Shown: piece by piece, positions 42,143 through 50,698 of the stretch
Layout: each line of letters starts with the position of its first letter
Position numbering within the stretch: position 1 is the first letter of the stretch
NCBI GenBank assembly: GCA_963733945.1
Contig: CAVTFD010000019.1
Coordinates: forward strand, 1-64,000
Source: AP-15 sp963733945
GTDB lineage: Bacteria > Pseudomonadota > Alphaproteobacteria > ATCC43930 > CGMCC-115725
Direction: 5' to 3'
Length of the DNA: 64,000 nucleotides
Position numbers and translations under genes: made by a program
The notes under the pieces: model-generated
What the model was told of the DNA's origin: nothing
The model's database searches: none
What the model saw: the letters and a program-made list of their open reading frames with translations, nothing else

Positions 42143-43303
42143 ATGTCGTCGAGATTGCTGCATGACGCCGCCTCCGACGTGGCGGAGACCGAGACCGCGC
42201 CTACGCGGATCAACCGCTCGGCAATGAGCGCCGAACTCACGATCGTCGTGCCGACGTTCAACGAGCGCGACAACGTCGAACTGTTGATCGCGCGGCTCGA
42301 CGCCGCGTTGCGCGGCATCGCGTGGGAGGTCTTGTATGTCGACGACAACTTTCCCGACGGCACCGCCGCCAAGCTTCGCGAGCTCGCCCAAACCGATCCT
42401 CGCATCCGCTGTCTCCAGCGAATCGGCCGCCGTGGATTGTCCACCGCGGTGATCGAAGGAATGCTCGCGAGCAGCGCTCCGTATCTGGCGGTCATCGACG
42501 CCGATCTCCAGCACGACGAAAGCCTGCTGCCGCAGATGTTGGCCGCGATCAAGGCCGAAGACCTCGACGTCGTTATTGGCAGCCGGCATGTCGCCGGTGG
42601 TGGCGTCGGCGATTGGGACCGCCGCCGGGTGACGATCAGCGGGTTTGCCGCCCGGCTCGCCCGGCTGATCATCGCCGCGGAGCTGACCGATCCGATGAGC
42701 GGGTTCTTCATGCTCTCCCGACCGGCATTCGAGCGCGCCGTCAGGCGACTTTCCGGGCAAGGTTTCAAGATCCTCCTCGACCTCTTTGCATCGACGCCCG
42801 TCCCTTATCGATTTAAGGAAATCCCCTACGTGTTTAGTCAACGCCAACACGGCGAAAGCAAGCTCGACAGCCTAGCCATTTGGGAATACTTGATGCTGCT
42901 GCTGGACAAGCTGTTCGGCCGCTATGTCCCGGTGCGTTTCATCTCTTTCGCCGCGATCGGCGGTTCGGGTGTCGTAGTCCACTTCCTTACGCTGTATTTC
43001 GCCTTAAAGGCGGTCGACTTCCCCGCAGCGCAAGCACTCGCAACTGTTGTCGCGATGACCAGCAATTTTGTTCTGAACAATATGCTGACCTATCGCGACC
43101 GCCGTCTCGTCGGCAGGCGCTTTGTCACCGGCCTTGGTTCATTCTATGCGGTGTGCAGTCTTGGCGCGGTAGCCAATGTCGGCATCGCCTCGGCGGCGTT
43201 TGCGCATCATTACACCTGGTGGTTATCGGGCCTTGCCGGGGCCGCGGTCGGCGTCGTGTGGAATTACGCCGTTTCCTCCATCTTCACATGGCGCCGCAAG
43301 TAA
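42143..43303 (+). CDS. GT2 glycosyltransferase fused to a GtrA-like membrane domain (polyprenyl-phosphate glycosyltransferase)
   Basis: 386 residues. The N-terminal GT-A domain has IVVPTFNERDNVELL, VDDNFPDGTAAKL, the DxD-type motif DADLQHDE, and IGSRHVAGGGVGDWD. The C-terminal third from about residue 265 has four hydrophobic helices (FISFAAIGGSGVVVHFL onward), the GtrA-like domain, ending NYAVSSIFTWRRK. This is the DPM1-GtrA architecture used to make polyprenyl-phosphate mannose or glucose for outer-surface glycan modification. It is distant from the glycan island and may provide a lipid-linked donor. The start ATG 42143 follows an alternative TTG. Confidence 0.88.
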   Translation: MSSRLLHDAASDVAETETAPTRINRSAMSAELTIVVPTFNERDNVELLIARLDAALRGIAWEVLYVDDNFPDGTAAKLRELAQTDPRIRCLQRIGRRGLSTAVIEGMLASSAPYLAVIDADLQHDESLLPQMLAAIKAEDLDVVIGSRHVAGGGVGDWDRRRVTISGFAARLARLIIAAELTDPMSGFFMLSRPAFERAVRRLSGQGFKILLDLFASTPVPYRFKEIPYVFSQRQHGESKLDSLAIWEYLMLLLDKLFGRYVPVRFISFAAIGGSGVVVHFLTLYFALKAVDFPAAQALATVVAMTSNFVLNNMLTYRDRRLVGRRFVTGLGSFYAVCSLGAVANVGIASAAFAHHYTWWLSGLAGAAVGVVWNYAVSSIFTWRRK

Positions 43304-43331
43304 GCCGTCGCTCGGGGTAAAATCTCGGGGC

Positions 43332-43925
43332 TCACACCATTTCGCGAGAGCCGTCGGCAAAATCGGTCAGCACGACCTCCTCGGTGACGGTGTCGAGCAC
43401 GGCACAGCTCAATTGCCGGCCGTTGCTGCTGTCGCGCGCCTCGCCGGCCGAGCCGGGGTTGATCACCAACACGCGGCCGAGGCGGCGAACCAGCTGGTGG
43501 TGGGTGTGACCGTAGAGGACGAAATCCGCCCCGGGATCGGCGAAGCGCTCTAACAATGAGCTGTGCGGGTAAACGTAAGTGCCGCGCGGCTCCCACGGCG
43601 TCGAGTGCACCGCGAGCAATTTTTTCCCGCTGATCGAGTACTCGACCCGATGCGGCCGTTCGGCGAGCCAATCGAGCAATGTCCGGTCGATCCAGTCTGC
43701 TTGGCGAGCGCGGGCGCCATGCGGTCCGAGGAAACCCTCTTCGTGGTTGCCGAGGATTACATGCGCGCCGCGGTCTCTAAGAATGCGCACGACCTCGTTC
43801 GAGAAGCGGTACTCATAGATGCTGTCACCGAGGCAGATCAGTTCATCGACATCGCCGATGATGTCCAATGCCCGCAGCAGACCGTGATGATTGCAGTGCA
43901 GATCCGAGACGATGCCGATCTTCAC
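43332..43925 (-). CDS. Metallophosphoesterase, YfcE/MJ0936-like
   Basis: About 197 residues from GTG 43925 (KIGIVSDLHCNHHGL), preceded by GAGAG. Conserved metal ligands are visible in order: SDLHCNHHG, CLGDSIYEY, LGNHEEGFLG, LAVHSTPW and YGHTHHQLV. The protein is a small calcineurin-like phosphoesterase that may act on a phosphodiester; substrate unknown. It converges on the GT2-GtrA gene (28 bp between the stops). The reading frame extends further upstream without family support. Confidence 0.87.
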   Translation of the reverse strand: MKIGIVSDLHCNHHGLLRALDIIGDVDELICLGDSIYEYRFSNEVVRILRDRGAHVILGNHEEGFLGPHGARARQADWIDRTLLDWLAERPHRVEYSISGKKLLAVHSTPWEPRGTYVYPHSSLLERFADPGADFVLYGHTHHQLVRRLGRVLVINPGSAGEARDSSNGRQLSCAVLDTVTEEVVLTDFADGSREMV

Positions 43926-44042
43926 GCGTCCATCTCTCGACCGGCGGGGCGACAGCGCAGCAAATTGATCGGCTTCAGGCTCATCACGATTTCGCGATTC
44001 TGGTTCAGTGGACCCCACCGAGCGGTATCGCTGCGAGCGGGC

Positions 44043-44492
44043 TCACCTGATACCCGTGTCGCAGATGACCTGGACGAGGGTGAAATTGTTCTGTCCAACC
44101 GTCGCTTGGACCTCGTTACACCGAGGGAAATCGACAACCAGCACATGAACGAGATAGACCCCGGGCGGCACGGTGACAAGAAAATTGCCACTTGTATTGG
44201 TGACCGTAGCCCCAACCGAGGTGTCATTTTTCCGATCGAGCATGAGGACTGTCGCATCCGCATAGGGCCTCGTACAAGCCGTGTTCGGCCGGCACACTGG
44301 TGTGGTGGGACCTTCAATAACTTGTCCGGCGATGCCGGGGCCGTAGCCGGGCACTACGAGAGTGGGCGGGTCGTGGGATGGCGCTGGGTTGATCTGGGCG
44401 GCCCAGGCCACGCCGCTCCCGATAGCCGTAAGACATGCTGCCGTGACGAATTGCCTGATCCTGCGGGATATTCGCCGCTGGCTTGTTTTCAT
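44043..44492 (-). CDS. Secreted protein with a carboxypeptidase-regulatory-like/beta-sandwich domain
   Basis: 149 residues starting MKTSQRRISRRIRQFV, with a signal peptide ending GSGVAWAAQ after a GAGGAGAAAG ribosome site. The mature part reads GPGIAGQVIEGPTTPVC and ATVTNTSGNFLVTVPPGVYLV, which is the pattern of short beta-sandwich (carboxypeptidase D regulatory, CnaB-like) domains, with four cysteines that could make two disulfides (PVCRPNTAC and RCNEVQ..VIC). It may be exported to the periplasm or outside. No assigned activity. Confidence 0.72.
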   Translation of the reverse strand: MKTSQRRISRRIRQFVTAACLTAIGSGVAWAAQINPAPSHDPPTLVVPGYGPGIAGQVIEGPTTPVCRPNTACTRPYADATVLMLDRKNDTSVGATVTNTSGNFLVTVPPGVYLVHVLVVDFPRCNEVQATVGQNNFTLVQVICDTGIR

Positions 44493-44611
44493 CTTTCTCC
44501 TCCGGTGAATGTCCGCCCCAGCTGCGTCGCCGCTCTGGCCTTATAAGCCGACATCATAAGCCGACATCCCTGTGACTGCTACGCTGGGCCTAGTCGTCAT
44601 CGTCGTGTTAT

Positions 44612-44630
44612 GGCCGGGCTTGACCCGGCC
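44612..44630. repeat. Hairpin repeat, ATGGCCGGGCTTGACCCGGCC type
   Basis: GGCCGGG (44612-44618), loop CTTGA, CCCGGCC (44624-44630), preceded by GTTAT and followed by GTTCAGGA. Sequences of the form GGCCGGGCTTGACCCGGCC recur in intergenic DNA of many alphaproteobacteria. Here it lies 62 bp upstream of the GMC oxidoreductase start. Confidence 0.65.
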
Positions 44631-44691
44631 GTTCAGGACTGCATTTACATCACCCCAGAAAAAAGTGGTGGATATGCCCGAGAGGGAGGAT

Positions 44692-46411
44692 ATGACACAC
44701 GATTACATTATCGTCGGCGGCGGGTCGGCCGGCTCGGTCATGGCCAACCGGCTGTCGGCCCAAGGCGCCAACAAGGTATTGCTGTGCGAGGCGGGGCAGG
44801 ACACGCCGCACGGCAAAGTACCGCCCGAAATCCTCGACAGCTACCCCGGCACCGCCTATTTCGACCCGCGCTTTCACTGGACCGAGCTCAAGGTCCATAC
44901 CGAGGTTGTCTCGCACAACCGGCCCGAGGAGAACCGTCCGCCATTGCGCAAATACGAGCAGGCGCGGGTACTCGGCGGCGGCTCGTCGATCAACGGCCAG
45001 CTCGCCAACCGCGGAGCGCCGAGCGATTACGACGAGTGGGAGGCGCGCGGGGCCACCGGGTGGAACTGGAACGCCGTGCTGCCCTATTTCAAGAAGGTCG
45101 AGCGCGACATGGATTTCGACGGGCCGTGGCACGGCAAGGATGGCCGCATCCCGGTTCGCCGCATTTTTCCCGATTTGTGGAACGGGCACGCCAAGGCGGT
45201 GGCGAAAGCGTTCGAGGCCGCCGGGTTCCCCTACATCCAGGACCAGAACGGCGAGTTCAAGGACGGCTATTTCCCGATCACGATCTCGAATTTGTACGAC
45301 CGACGCGTCTCGGCGGCGATCGGCTATCTCGATCCCGGCACGCGGCTGCGGGACAATCTGACGATCTCGGCCGAGACCCAGGTCAAGCAGCTGCTGTTCG
45401 AGGGCGCGCGCTGCGTCGGGGTCAAGGCGCTTGGTCCGGGGCAAGGAGACCGAGTTTCGCGTTAGCGAGTCGCGGGGCGAGGTCATCGTCTCGTCCGGGG
45501 CGATCCATTCGCCGGCGCATCTGCTTCGCGCGGGCATCGGCCCGGCCGGCGACCTGCGCGATCTCGGCATCGAGGTCGTGGCCAACGTGCCGGGGGTCGG
45601 CCAGCGGCTGATGGACCATCCGTCGATCTCGGTGTCGTCGTTCATCAAGCCCGACGCGCGGCTCAACGACCTGACCCGCCGCCATATCCTGCTGGCATTG
45701 CGATATTCGTCGGGGATCGGCGAGGCGCCCGCCGGCGACATGTTCGTCGCCAGTGTCAGCAAATCGGCCTGGCATGCGGTCGGCGAGCAGATCGGCTCGT
45801 TGCTGGCGGCGGTCTACAAGACCTTTTCGGAGACCGGCCAGGTCAAGCTCGCCTCGCGCGACTGGCGGGCCGAGCCGGTCGTCGAATTCAACCTGCTCTC
45901 CGATCGGCGCGACCTGGAACGGCTGATGGACGCGTTTCGCCGCCTGGGCGCGATGCAGATCAGCGCGGCCTTGCAGGAAGCGACGAGCGACCCGTTCCCG
46001 GCGAGCTACACCGAGCGGGTCCGCAAGATCGGCGTGGTCAACGCCAAGAACAAGCGGATCACCGACGTGATCGCTAAATTGCTCGACGGCCCGGCCTGGC
46101 TGCGCCGCTATGTCATCGAGAAGGTCATCGTCGAGGGCTATCGGTTCGACCAGCTGATGCACGACGACGAGGCGCTCGAAGACTTCATCCGCAAAGCCGC
46201 GATCGGCGTCTGGCACGCTACCTGCACCTGCCGCATGGGTGCCGAAGACGACCCGATGGCGGTGACCGACAATCAGGGCCGGGTGCGCGGCGTCGGCGGC
46301 TTGCGCGTCGTCGACGCCTCGCTGTTCCCGGTAGTGCCGTGCGCCAATACCAACTTTCCGACCTTGATGACCGCCGAAAAGATCGCCGACGCGATGGTGG
46401 CTGCTTCGTGA
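44692..46411 (+). pseudogene. GMC family FAD-dependent oxidoreductase, one frameshift
   Basis: Start chosen at ATG 44692 with GGGAGG just upstream; an in-frame ATG at 44674 is also possible. The N-terminal FAD motif is DYIIVGGGSAGSVMANRL, followed by RVLGGGSSINGQLANRGAPS; the C-terminal part has VWHATCTCRMGAEDD (the HxxGT-like active-site His) and VPCANTNFPTLM (Asn). An extra T near 45435 (gcgcttgg for gcgctgg) breaks the frame. The enzyme should oxidise an alcohol or related substrate. It heads a small group with an LLM oxidoreductase and a dienelactone hydrolase on the same strand. Confidence 0.88.
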
Positions 46412-46421
46412 GAATTGGCAA

Positions 46422-46504
46422 CGTCATTGCGAGGAGCAGAGTGACGAAGCAATCTGGACGGCCGGTCACGTGTATCGCGAGATTGCGTCGCTTCGCTCGC
46501 AATG
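46422..46504. repeat. REPIN-like inverted repeat pair
   Basis: First arm CATTGCGAGGAGCAGAGTGA (46425-46444) continuing CGAAGCAATC to 46454, and second arm GATTGCGTCGCTTCGCTCGC (46481-46500) then AATG. The second arm is the reverse complement of the consensus CATTGCGAGCGAAGCGAAGC, with a small insertion in the first. It lies between the GMC and LLM genes, not in a coding frame. The same family occurs at 57661-57742. Confidence 0.75.
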
Positions 46505-46551
46505 AGAGTTTTGCGCGCGGCGGGTGATAGAAGACAGAGAGAGGCAGCAAC

Positions 46552-47568
46552 ATGCGTTTTGGGATTTTCGACCATTTGGACGACAGCGGGCAGCCGCTGA
46601 CCCGGCATTTCGAGGATCGGCTGAAGCTGATCGAGGCCTATGATCGCGACGGGTTCTATGGCTACCATTTGGCCGAGCACCACAACACGCCGCTCGGTTA
46701 CGCGCCGTCGCCGGGCGTGTTTCTGGCCGCGGTGGCGCAGCGGACCCGGCAGTTGCGGTTCGGGCCAATGGTCTATCTGCTGCCGCTCTATCATCCGCTG
46801 CGGCTGATCGACGAGATCTGCATGCTCGACCAGATGAGCGGCGGGCGCTTTATGTATGGGGTCGGGCGCGGCATCTCGCCGGTCGAGGTCGGGTTTTACG
46901 GCGTCGATTTCGCCACCGGCGCGGCGCAATTCCGCGAAGCCTTTGATGCGATCCGCATCGGGCTGACCGAGGACGAGCTGACCTATCACGGGAAGTTCTA
47001 CAATTTCGACCATGTCCCGATCGCGATGAAGCCGTTTCAGAAACCCTATCCGGAACTGTGGTACGGGCTCGGCAACCCGGCGAGCGTCGCTTGGGCGGCG
47101 GCGAACGCCGCCAACACCGTGACAAGACGGCCGCCGGAGCAGGTTCGCGCGATCACCGACAGCTATCGCGCCGAGTGGAAAAAACTGGGCCGCTCTGACG
47201 CCGATTTGCCGCTGCTCGGCGTCAACCGCCACATCATCATCGCGGACACTGAGGCCGAGGCGCTCGACACCGCGCGGCGCGGCTACCCGGCCTGGCGGCA
47301 TCATATGGGCCAGCTGTGGCATAAATATAACGTGCCGTTCCCGCTCGAAGCCGCGTTGCCCGAGGATTTTGCCGTATTGCAGAAACATGGCGACGCGATC
47401 GCCGGCACGCCGGCCCAAGTGCGCGATTACATCGCGCGCGAGATCGAGGCGACCGGCGTCAACTACTATGTCTGCGACTTCGCCTTTGGCACGATCAGCC
47501 ATGACGAGGCGATGCGCTCGATCTCGCTGTTTACGCGGGAGGTGATGCCGGCCTTTGCCCACGCCTGA
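46552..47568 (+). CDS. LLM class flavin-dependent oxidoreductase (luciferase-like monooxygenase)
   Basis: 338 residues, TIM-barrel luciferase-like fold. It shows FYGYHLAEHHNTPLGYAPSPG, AAVAQRTRQLRFGPMVYLLP, YHPLRLIDEICMLDQMSGGR and GVGRGISPVEVGFYGVD, all standard for LLM enzymes using reduced FMN or F420. Substrate is not evident. The start ATG 46552 lies after the REPIN-like repeat, with GAGAGAGGCAGCA just upstream. It is followed 16 bp later by dienelactone hydrolase, and both probably act in the breakdown of a cyclic compound with the upstream GMC enzyme. Confidence 0.9.
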   Translation: MRFGIFDHLDDSGQPLTRHFEDRLKLIEAYDRDGFYGYHLAEHHNTPLGYAPSPGVFLAAVAQRTRQLRFGPMVYLLPLYHPLRLIDEICMLDQMSGGRFMYGVGRGISPVEVGFYGVDFATGAAQFREAFDAIRIGLTEDELTYHGKFYNFDHVPIAMKPFQKPYPELWYGLGNPASVAWAAANAANTVTRRPPEQVRAITDSYRAEWKKLGRSDADLPLLGVNRHIIIADTEAEALDTARRGYPAWRHHMGQLWHKYNVPFPLEAALPEDFAVLQKHGDAIAGTPAQVRDYIAREIEATGVNYYVCDFAFGTISHDEAMRSISLFTREVMPAFAHA

Positions 47569-47584
47569 TCAGGAGGAATATCCC

Positions 47585-48250
47585 ATGGGCACGATGATCG
47601 ATTTCGCCCGCCCCGACGGCGGGGCGACCAAGGGCTATCTGGCGATGGCGGGGCAGGGGCGGCCTGGCATCGTGGTGATCCAGGAGTGGTGGGGCCTCAA
47701 CGACCAGATCTGCGGGGTTGCCGATCGTTTCGCGCGCGCTGGCTACAATGCGCTGGCGCCCGATCTATACAAAGGCCGCGTCACCACGACGCCCGACGAG
47801 GCCAACCATCTGATGACCGGGCTCGATTTCCCCGGCGCGACGCACCAGGATTTGCGCGGCGCGGCGCATCATCTTAAAGGCCAGAGCGGCAAGGTTGCGG
47901 TCATGGGCTTCTGCATGGGCGGGGCGCTGACAATTGCCGCGGCGGTCCATATCCCCGAGGTCAACGCCGGCGTTTGCTTCTACGGTATTCCACCCAAGGA
48001 TTTCGCCGACCCGGCCAAGATCCGGACGCCGTTCCAAGGCCATTTCGCCAATAAGGACGATTGGTGCACACCCGATGCGGTCGACGATCTCGAAAAGACC
48101 CTGAAGGCGGCGGGCCTCCGCCACGAGATCTACCGCTACGACGCCGCCCACGCCTTCGCCAACGAGCGCAGCGCCGCCTACGACGTCGCCTGCGCCAACC
48201 AAGCCTGGGACCGCATGTCGGCGTTCCTGAAAGCGCAGCTCGGGGATTAA
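47585..48250 (+). CDS. Dienelactone hydrolase family protein
   Basis: 221 residues from ATG 47585 after AGGAGGAATATCCC, a strong ribosome site. The alpha/beta-hydrolase core shows GIVVIQEWWGLNDQI, the nucleophile elbow VMGFCMGGAL with Cys, and DAAHAFANE with the His; the acidic residue is likely in the NKDDWCTPDAV segment. Dienelactone hydrolases open lactone rings in catabolism of chloro-aromatics and related compounds. It ends the GMC-LLM-DLH group. A degenerate palindromic repeat follows its stop. Confidence 0.9.
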   Translation: MGTMIDFARPDGGATKGYLAMAGQGRPGIVVIQEWWGLNDQICGVADRFARAGYNALAPDLYKGRVTTTPDEANHLMTGLDFPGATHQDLRGAAHHLKGQSGKVAVMGFCMGGALTIAAAVHIPEVNAGVCFYGIPPKDFADPAKIRTPFQGHFANKDDWCTPDAVDDLEKTLKAAGLRHEIYRYDAAHAFANERSAAYDVACANQAWDRMSAFLKAQLGD

Positions 48251-48272
48251 CCGTTCGCGGAAACTACTGTCC

Positions 48273-48336
48273 CGTCATACCGGCGGAAGCTGCTATCCAT
48301 TGCTGCCGCGGGTCCCTGCCTTCGCCGGGAACACGG
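48273..48336. repeat. Degenerate palindromic repeat, CCGTCATACCGGCGG type
   Basis: First arm CGTCATACCGGCGGAAGCTG (48273-48292) continuing to CTATCCA at 48299; second arm GGGTCCCTGCCTTCGCCGGG (48310-48329) then AACACGG. The arms are imperfect reverse complements. The repeat family with GGCGAAGGC cores is common between genes in proteobacteria. It lies between the DLH gene and the nucleotidyltransferase gene, whose stop is at 48350. Confidence 0.55.
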
Positions 48337-48349
48337 GAGATCAATCCCG

Positions 48350-48643
48350 CTACTTGATGCCTTCGCGGCGGATTTCTTCGACGAGCGCGGGATCGGCTTG
48401 CCGCAGACCGACGAGATCGACGTCATAGGGGATCGTGCTCTCCTCGATCTCGGCATCGAGTTCGCCGAAAAAGCCAATGGGAAGCGGATCGCGCGGTAAG
48501 ATCGCGATGTCGATGTCGCTGTGCTGGCGCACTCCGCCGCGCGCGCACGAGCCGAACAGCCAGACCGCCGCATCACGGTCGCCGAGTGCGGTCGGCACCA
48601 TCCGTCGCAACTCCTCGATCGCCTGTTTGCGGGTGGGGTTCAT
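48350..48643 (-). CDS. Minimal nucleotidyltransferase (MNT/MntA-type)
   Basis: 97 residues starting MNPTRKQAIEELRRMVPTAL at ATG 48643. The catalytic motif AVWLFGSCARGGVRQHSDID is the GSxxRG...SDxD pattern of pol-beta-fold minimal nucleotidyltransferases, and YDVDLV supplies the third Asp. In many toxin-antitoxin modules such MNT proteins neutralise HEPN toxins by adding AMP groups. No HEPN gene is next to it. It lies 10 bp downstream of a Phd/YefM-type antitoxin gene on the same strand. A truncated homologue lies beyond the IS at 50518-50655. Confidence 0.85.
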   Translation of the reverse strand: MNPTRKQAIEELRRMVPTALGDRDAAVWLFGSCARGGVRQHSDIDIAILPRDPLPIGFFGELDAEIEESTIPYDVDLVGLRQADPALVEEIRREGIK

Positions 48644-48653
48644 TTCGGCAGCC

Positions 48654-48899
48654 TCACCTGGTACCGCCAAACAGCTTCTCAATCTTTTCCGCGCCCATCC
48701 GGTCGAAATCGTCCGGCACCTCGATTAAGCCATCCAAAAAGCCGATCCGTTGAACCTCGGTGTCCGCCGGCGCGTCGAACGGGACGACCTTGACCACGGG
48801 CTTGCCGGCCTTTGCGATCACAAAGGGCTCGCCTTTGGCGGCGCGCTCGACCAGCCGCGAGAGATGAATTTTGGCTTCGTGAATACTGACGGTTCGCAT
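48654..48899 (-). CDS. Phd/YefM-type antitoxin
   Basis: 81 residues beginning MRTVSIHEAKIHLSRLVERA, followed by KGEPFVIAKAGKPVVKVVP, the DNA-binding and dimerisation half of the Phd/YefM family. The C-terminal 30 residues are acidic and would normally wrap a toxin. No PIN (VapC) or Doc/YoeB toxin gene follows; the next gene on the strand is the MNT nucleotidyltransferase, 10 bp away. The IS701-type element ends 2 bp upstream of the ATG: its target duplication ATAG overlaps the first bases of the codon (48898-48901), so the native promoter and ribosome site are probably on the far side. Confidence 0.82.
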   Translation of the reverse strand: MRTVSIHEAKIHLSRLVERAAKGEPFVIAKAGKPVVKVVPFDAPADTEVQRIGFLDGLIEVPDDFDRMGAEKIEKLFGGTR

Positions 48900-48901
48900 A
48901 G
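48898..48901. repeat. Left copy of the IS target-site duplication (ATAG)
   Basis: ATAG adjoining the left inverted repeat. It overlaps the first two bases of the complementary start codon of the Phd gene. The right copy is at 50445-50448. Confidence 0.85.
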
Positions 48902-50444
48902 TCTTACTGAGTCACAAAATACAAGATCAGGTATAGGAGGTAGATAACTGCCTCAAGATGTCGTAATTTGCCACCGTTTTTTCCGGGTATGGGGGACCGG
49001 GAATGGACGCTGGATCCGACGGGGGAAGTGAAGCGCGATTTGCGGCCTATGTCGAGCAGTTGGGCACGGCCTTGGGCCACGCCGATCGGCAGGAACCGCT
49101 GCACGACTACTGCCTGGGCCTGCTGATGCCGATCGAGCGCAAGAGCGTGGAGCCGATGGCAGCGGTGACGGCGCCGGCGCAGGTCGCGGCAAAACATCAA
49201 TCGCTGCTCCACTTTGTCGGCAACGCGCCGTGGTCGGACGCAGCGATGCTGGCGAAGGTGAGCGAACTGGTGCTGCCGGCGATCGAGCGCAGCGGGCCGA
49301 TCGAGGCGTGGATTATCGACGACACCGGGTTTCCCAAAAAGGGGCGGCACTCGGTCGGGGTGACCCGGCAATATTGCGGTCAGCTCGGCAAGCAGGACAA
49401 CTGCCAGGTTGCGGTATCGCTGTCACTGGCCAATCACGAGGCCAGCTTGCCGGTCACTTGGCGGCTGTATCTGCCGCAGGATTGGGCCGAGGACCCGGCG
49501 CGGCGGGAAAGGACCAAGGTGCCGCAAACGGTCGCGTTCCAAACCAAGCCCGAGATTGCTCTGGCACAGATCAAGGCGGCGCGAGCCGCCGGGCTGCCCG
49601 CGGGCGTGGTGCTGATGGATGCCGGGTATGGCAACGACACCGGGCTGCGCACGCAGATAAGCGCTGAGGGCTTGCGCTATGTGGCGGGCATCGGCCCGAC
49701 CACCTCGGTGTGGCCACCCGGCCTGGCGCCGTTGCCGCCACCGCCCGGTTCGGGCCGCGGACGACCGCCCAAGCTGTTGCGGCGCGACAGCGAACACCAG
49801 CCGACATCGGCCAAGGCGCTCGCCATCGGCCTGCCGGTAATGGCATGGCAGCCGGTGCGCTGGCGCGAGGGCAGCGCGGATTGGCTCACCTCGCGCTTCG
49901 CGCGCGTGCGGGTGCGGCCGGCGCACCGCGACACCAAGCTCGGCGAGCCGCGCCCACCGGAATGGCTGCTGATCGAATGGCCAGAAGGTGAGGCCGAGCC
50001 GACCAAATATTGGCTGGCGACGGTGCCCGAGGAGATCGCCTTGGACCGCTTGGTCGACCTGGCCAAGCTGCGCTGGCGGATCGAGCGCGATTACCAGGAA
50101 CTCAAGCAGGAACTCGGCCTCGGCGACTACGAAGGGCGCGGGTGGCGCGGCTTTCACCACCACGCCACACTCTGTATTGCCGCCTACGGCTTCCTGATCG
50201 CCGAACGCGGCGCCCTTCCCCCCTCAGGACCGTCGACCACCACGCTGTTCCCGGGATCTGCCGTTCCCCACGATTATCGACCCAGAGGCGCCGCCGATCC
50301 GGCCCGAACGGCACGTCCCAAACTCGATCGCCACCATGCGGCGACATCTGATCGTCGCGCTCGCCAGGACGCTACCGAGATGCCCCTGCTGCAACGCGCC
50401 GATCCGCAAAATCCGCAGAATTCCAGATTACTGACGCAGTAAGA
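48902..50444. mobile_element. IS701-family insertion sequence (1543 bp) with 4-bp target duplication
   Basis: Terminal inverted repeats TCTTACTGAGTCA (48902-48914) and TGACGCAGTAAGA (50432-50444) match at 12 of 13 positions. Both flanks carry ATAG: 48898-48901 on the left and 50445-50448 on the right, an exact 4-bp direct duplication as produced by IS701-family elements. Length and a single DDE transposase gene also agree with that family. The intact duplication suggests a fairly recent insertion with no later rearrangement across the ends. It separates the Phd antitoxin gene from the DUF262/MNT fragment. Confidence 0.9.
49003..50434 (+). pseudogene. IS701-family DDE transposase, frameshift near the C-terminus
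   Basis: The RNase H-like catalytic core is intact: IEAWIIDDTGFPKKGRHSVG (first Asp), VLMDAGYGNDTGLR (second Asp) and RDYQELKQELGLGDYEGRGW (Glu). After FLIAERGALPPSGPS, an extra G near 50257 (ccgggat for ccggat) shifts the frame; the alternative frame reads DPEAPPIRPERHVPNS, IATMRRHLIVALARTLPRCP, CCNAP, the normal C-terminus with a CxxC finger, and stops with TGA at 50432-50434, inside the right inverted repeat. Without this correction it continues to 50442. The enzyme inserts with a 4-bp duplication, as seen. Confidence 0.85.
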
Positions 50445-50517
50445 ATAGGGGTCGAGCCATAAGTCTAGGCCGACAGGCTTAGTCTATTCCCTGTCCAAAC
50501 TGCAACCGGGCCGTTTT

Positions 50518-50655
50518 TCAATTGGTGCAGAGAGTCAGGTTCGTCGCCGCCCGCGAGCACGATCCACACAGCCACACGGCCGCATCATGCTCGCCGAGTG
50601 CGGTCAGCACCATACGCCGCAACTCCGCGATCGCCCGCTCACTTGTCGGATTCAT
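50518..50655 (-). pseudogene. Truncated minimal nucleotidyltransferase (N-terminal fragment)
   Basis: From ATG 50655 the frame reads MNPTSERAIAELRRMVLTAL and GEHDAAVWLCGSCSR, close to the intact MNT at 48350-48643 (MNPTRKQAIEELRRMVPTAL, GSCARG). After GSCSR the similarity ends and it stops at 50518, so the SDxD catalytic region is missing. It lies 43 bp downstream of the DUF262 gene on the same strand, and 70 bp from the right end of the IS. It is probably a remnant of an MNT gene that accompanied DUF262. Confidence 0.75.
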
Positions 50656-50698
50656 TGGCGGTGCGCCCAACAAGCGTGATCTCGCAGAGACCAGAGCG

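Noticed and set aside
46422..46504. CRISPR-like repeat
   Set aside because: The repeat is an inverted pair, not a series of direct repeats with spacers; no cas gene is nearby.
48350..48899. Classical VapBC or HEPN-MNT module
   Set aside because: Neither a PIN nor a HEPN gene can be found beside the antitoxin or the nucleotidyltransferase on either strand.
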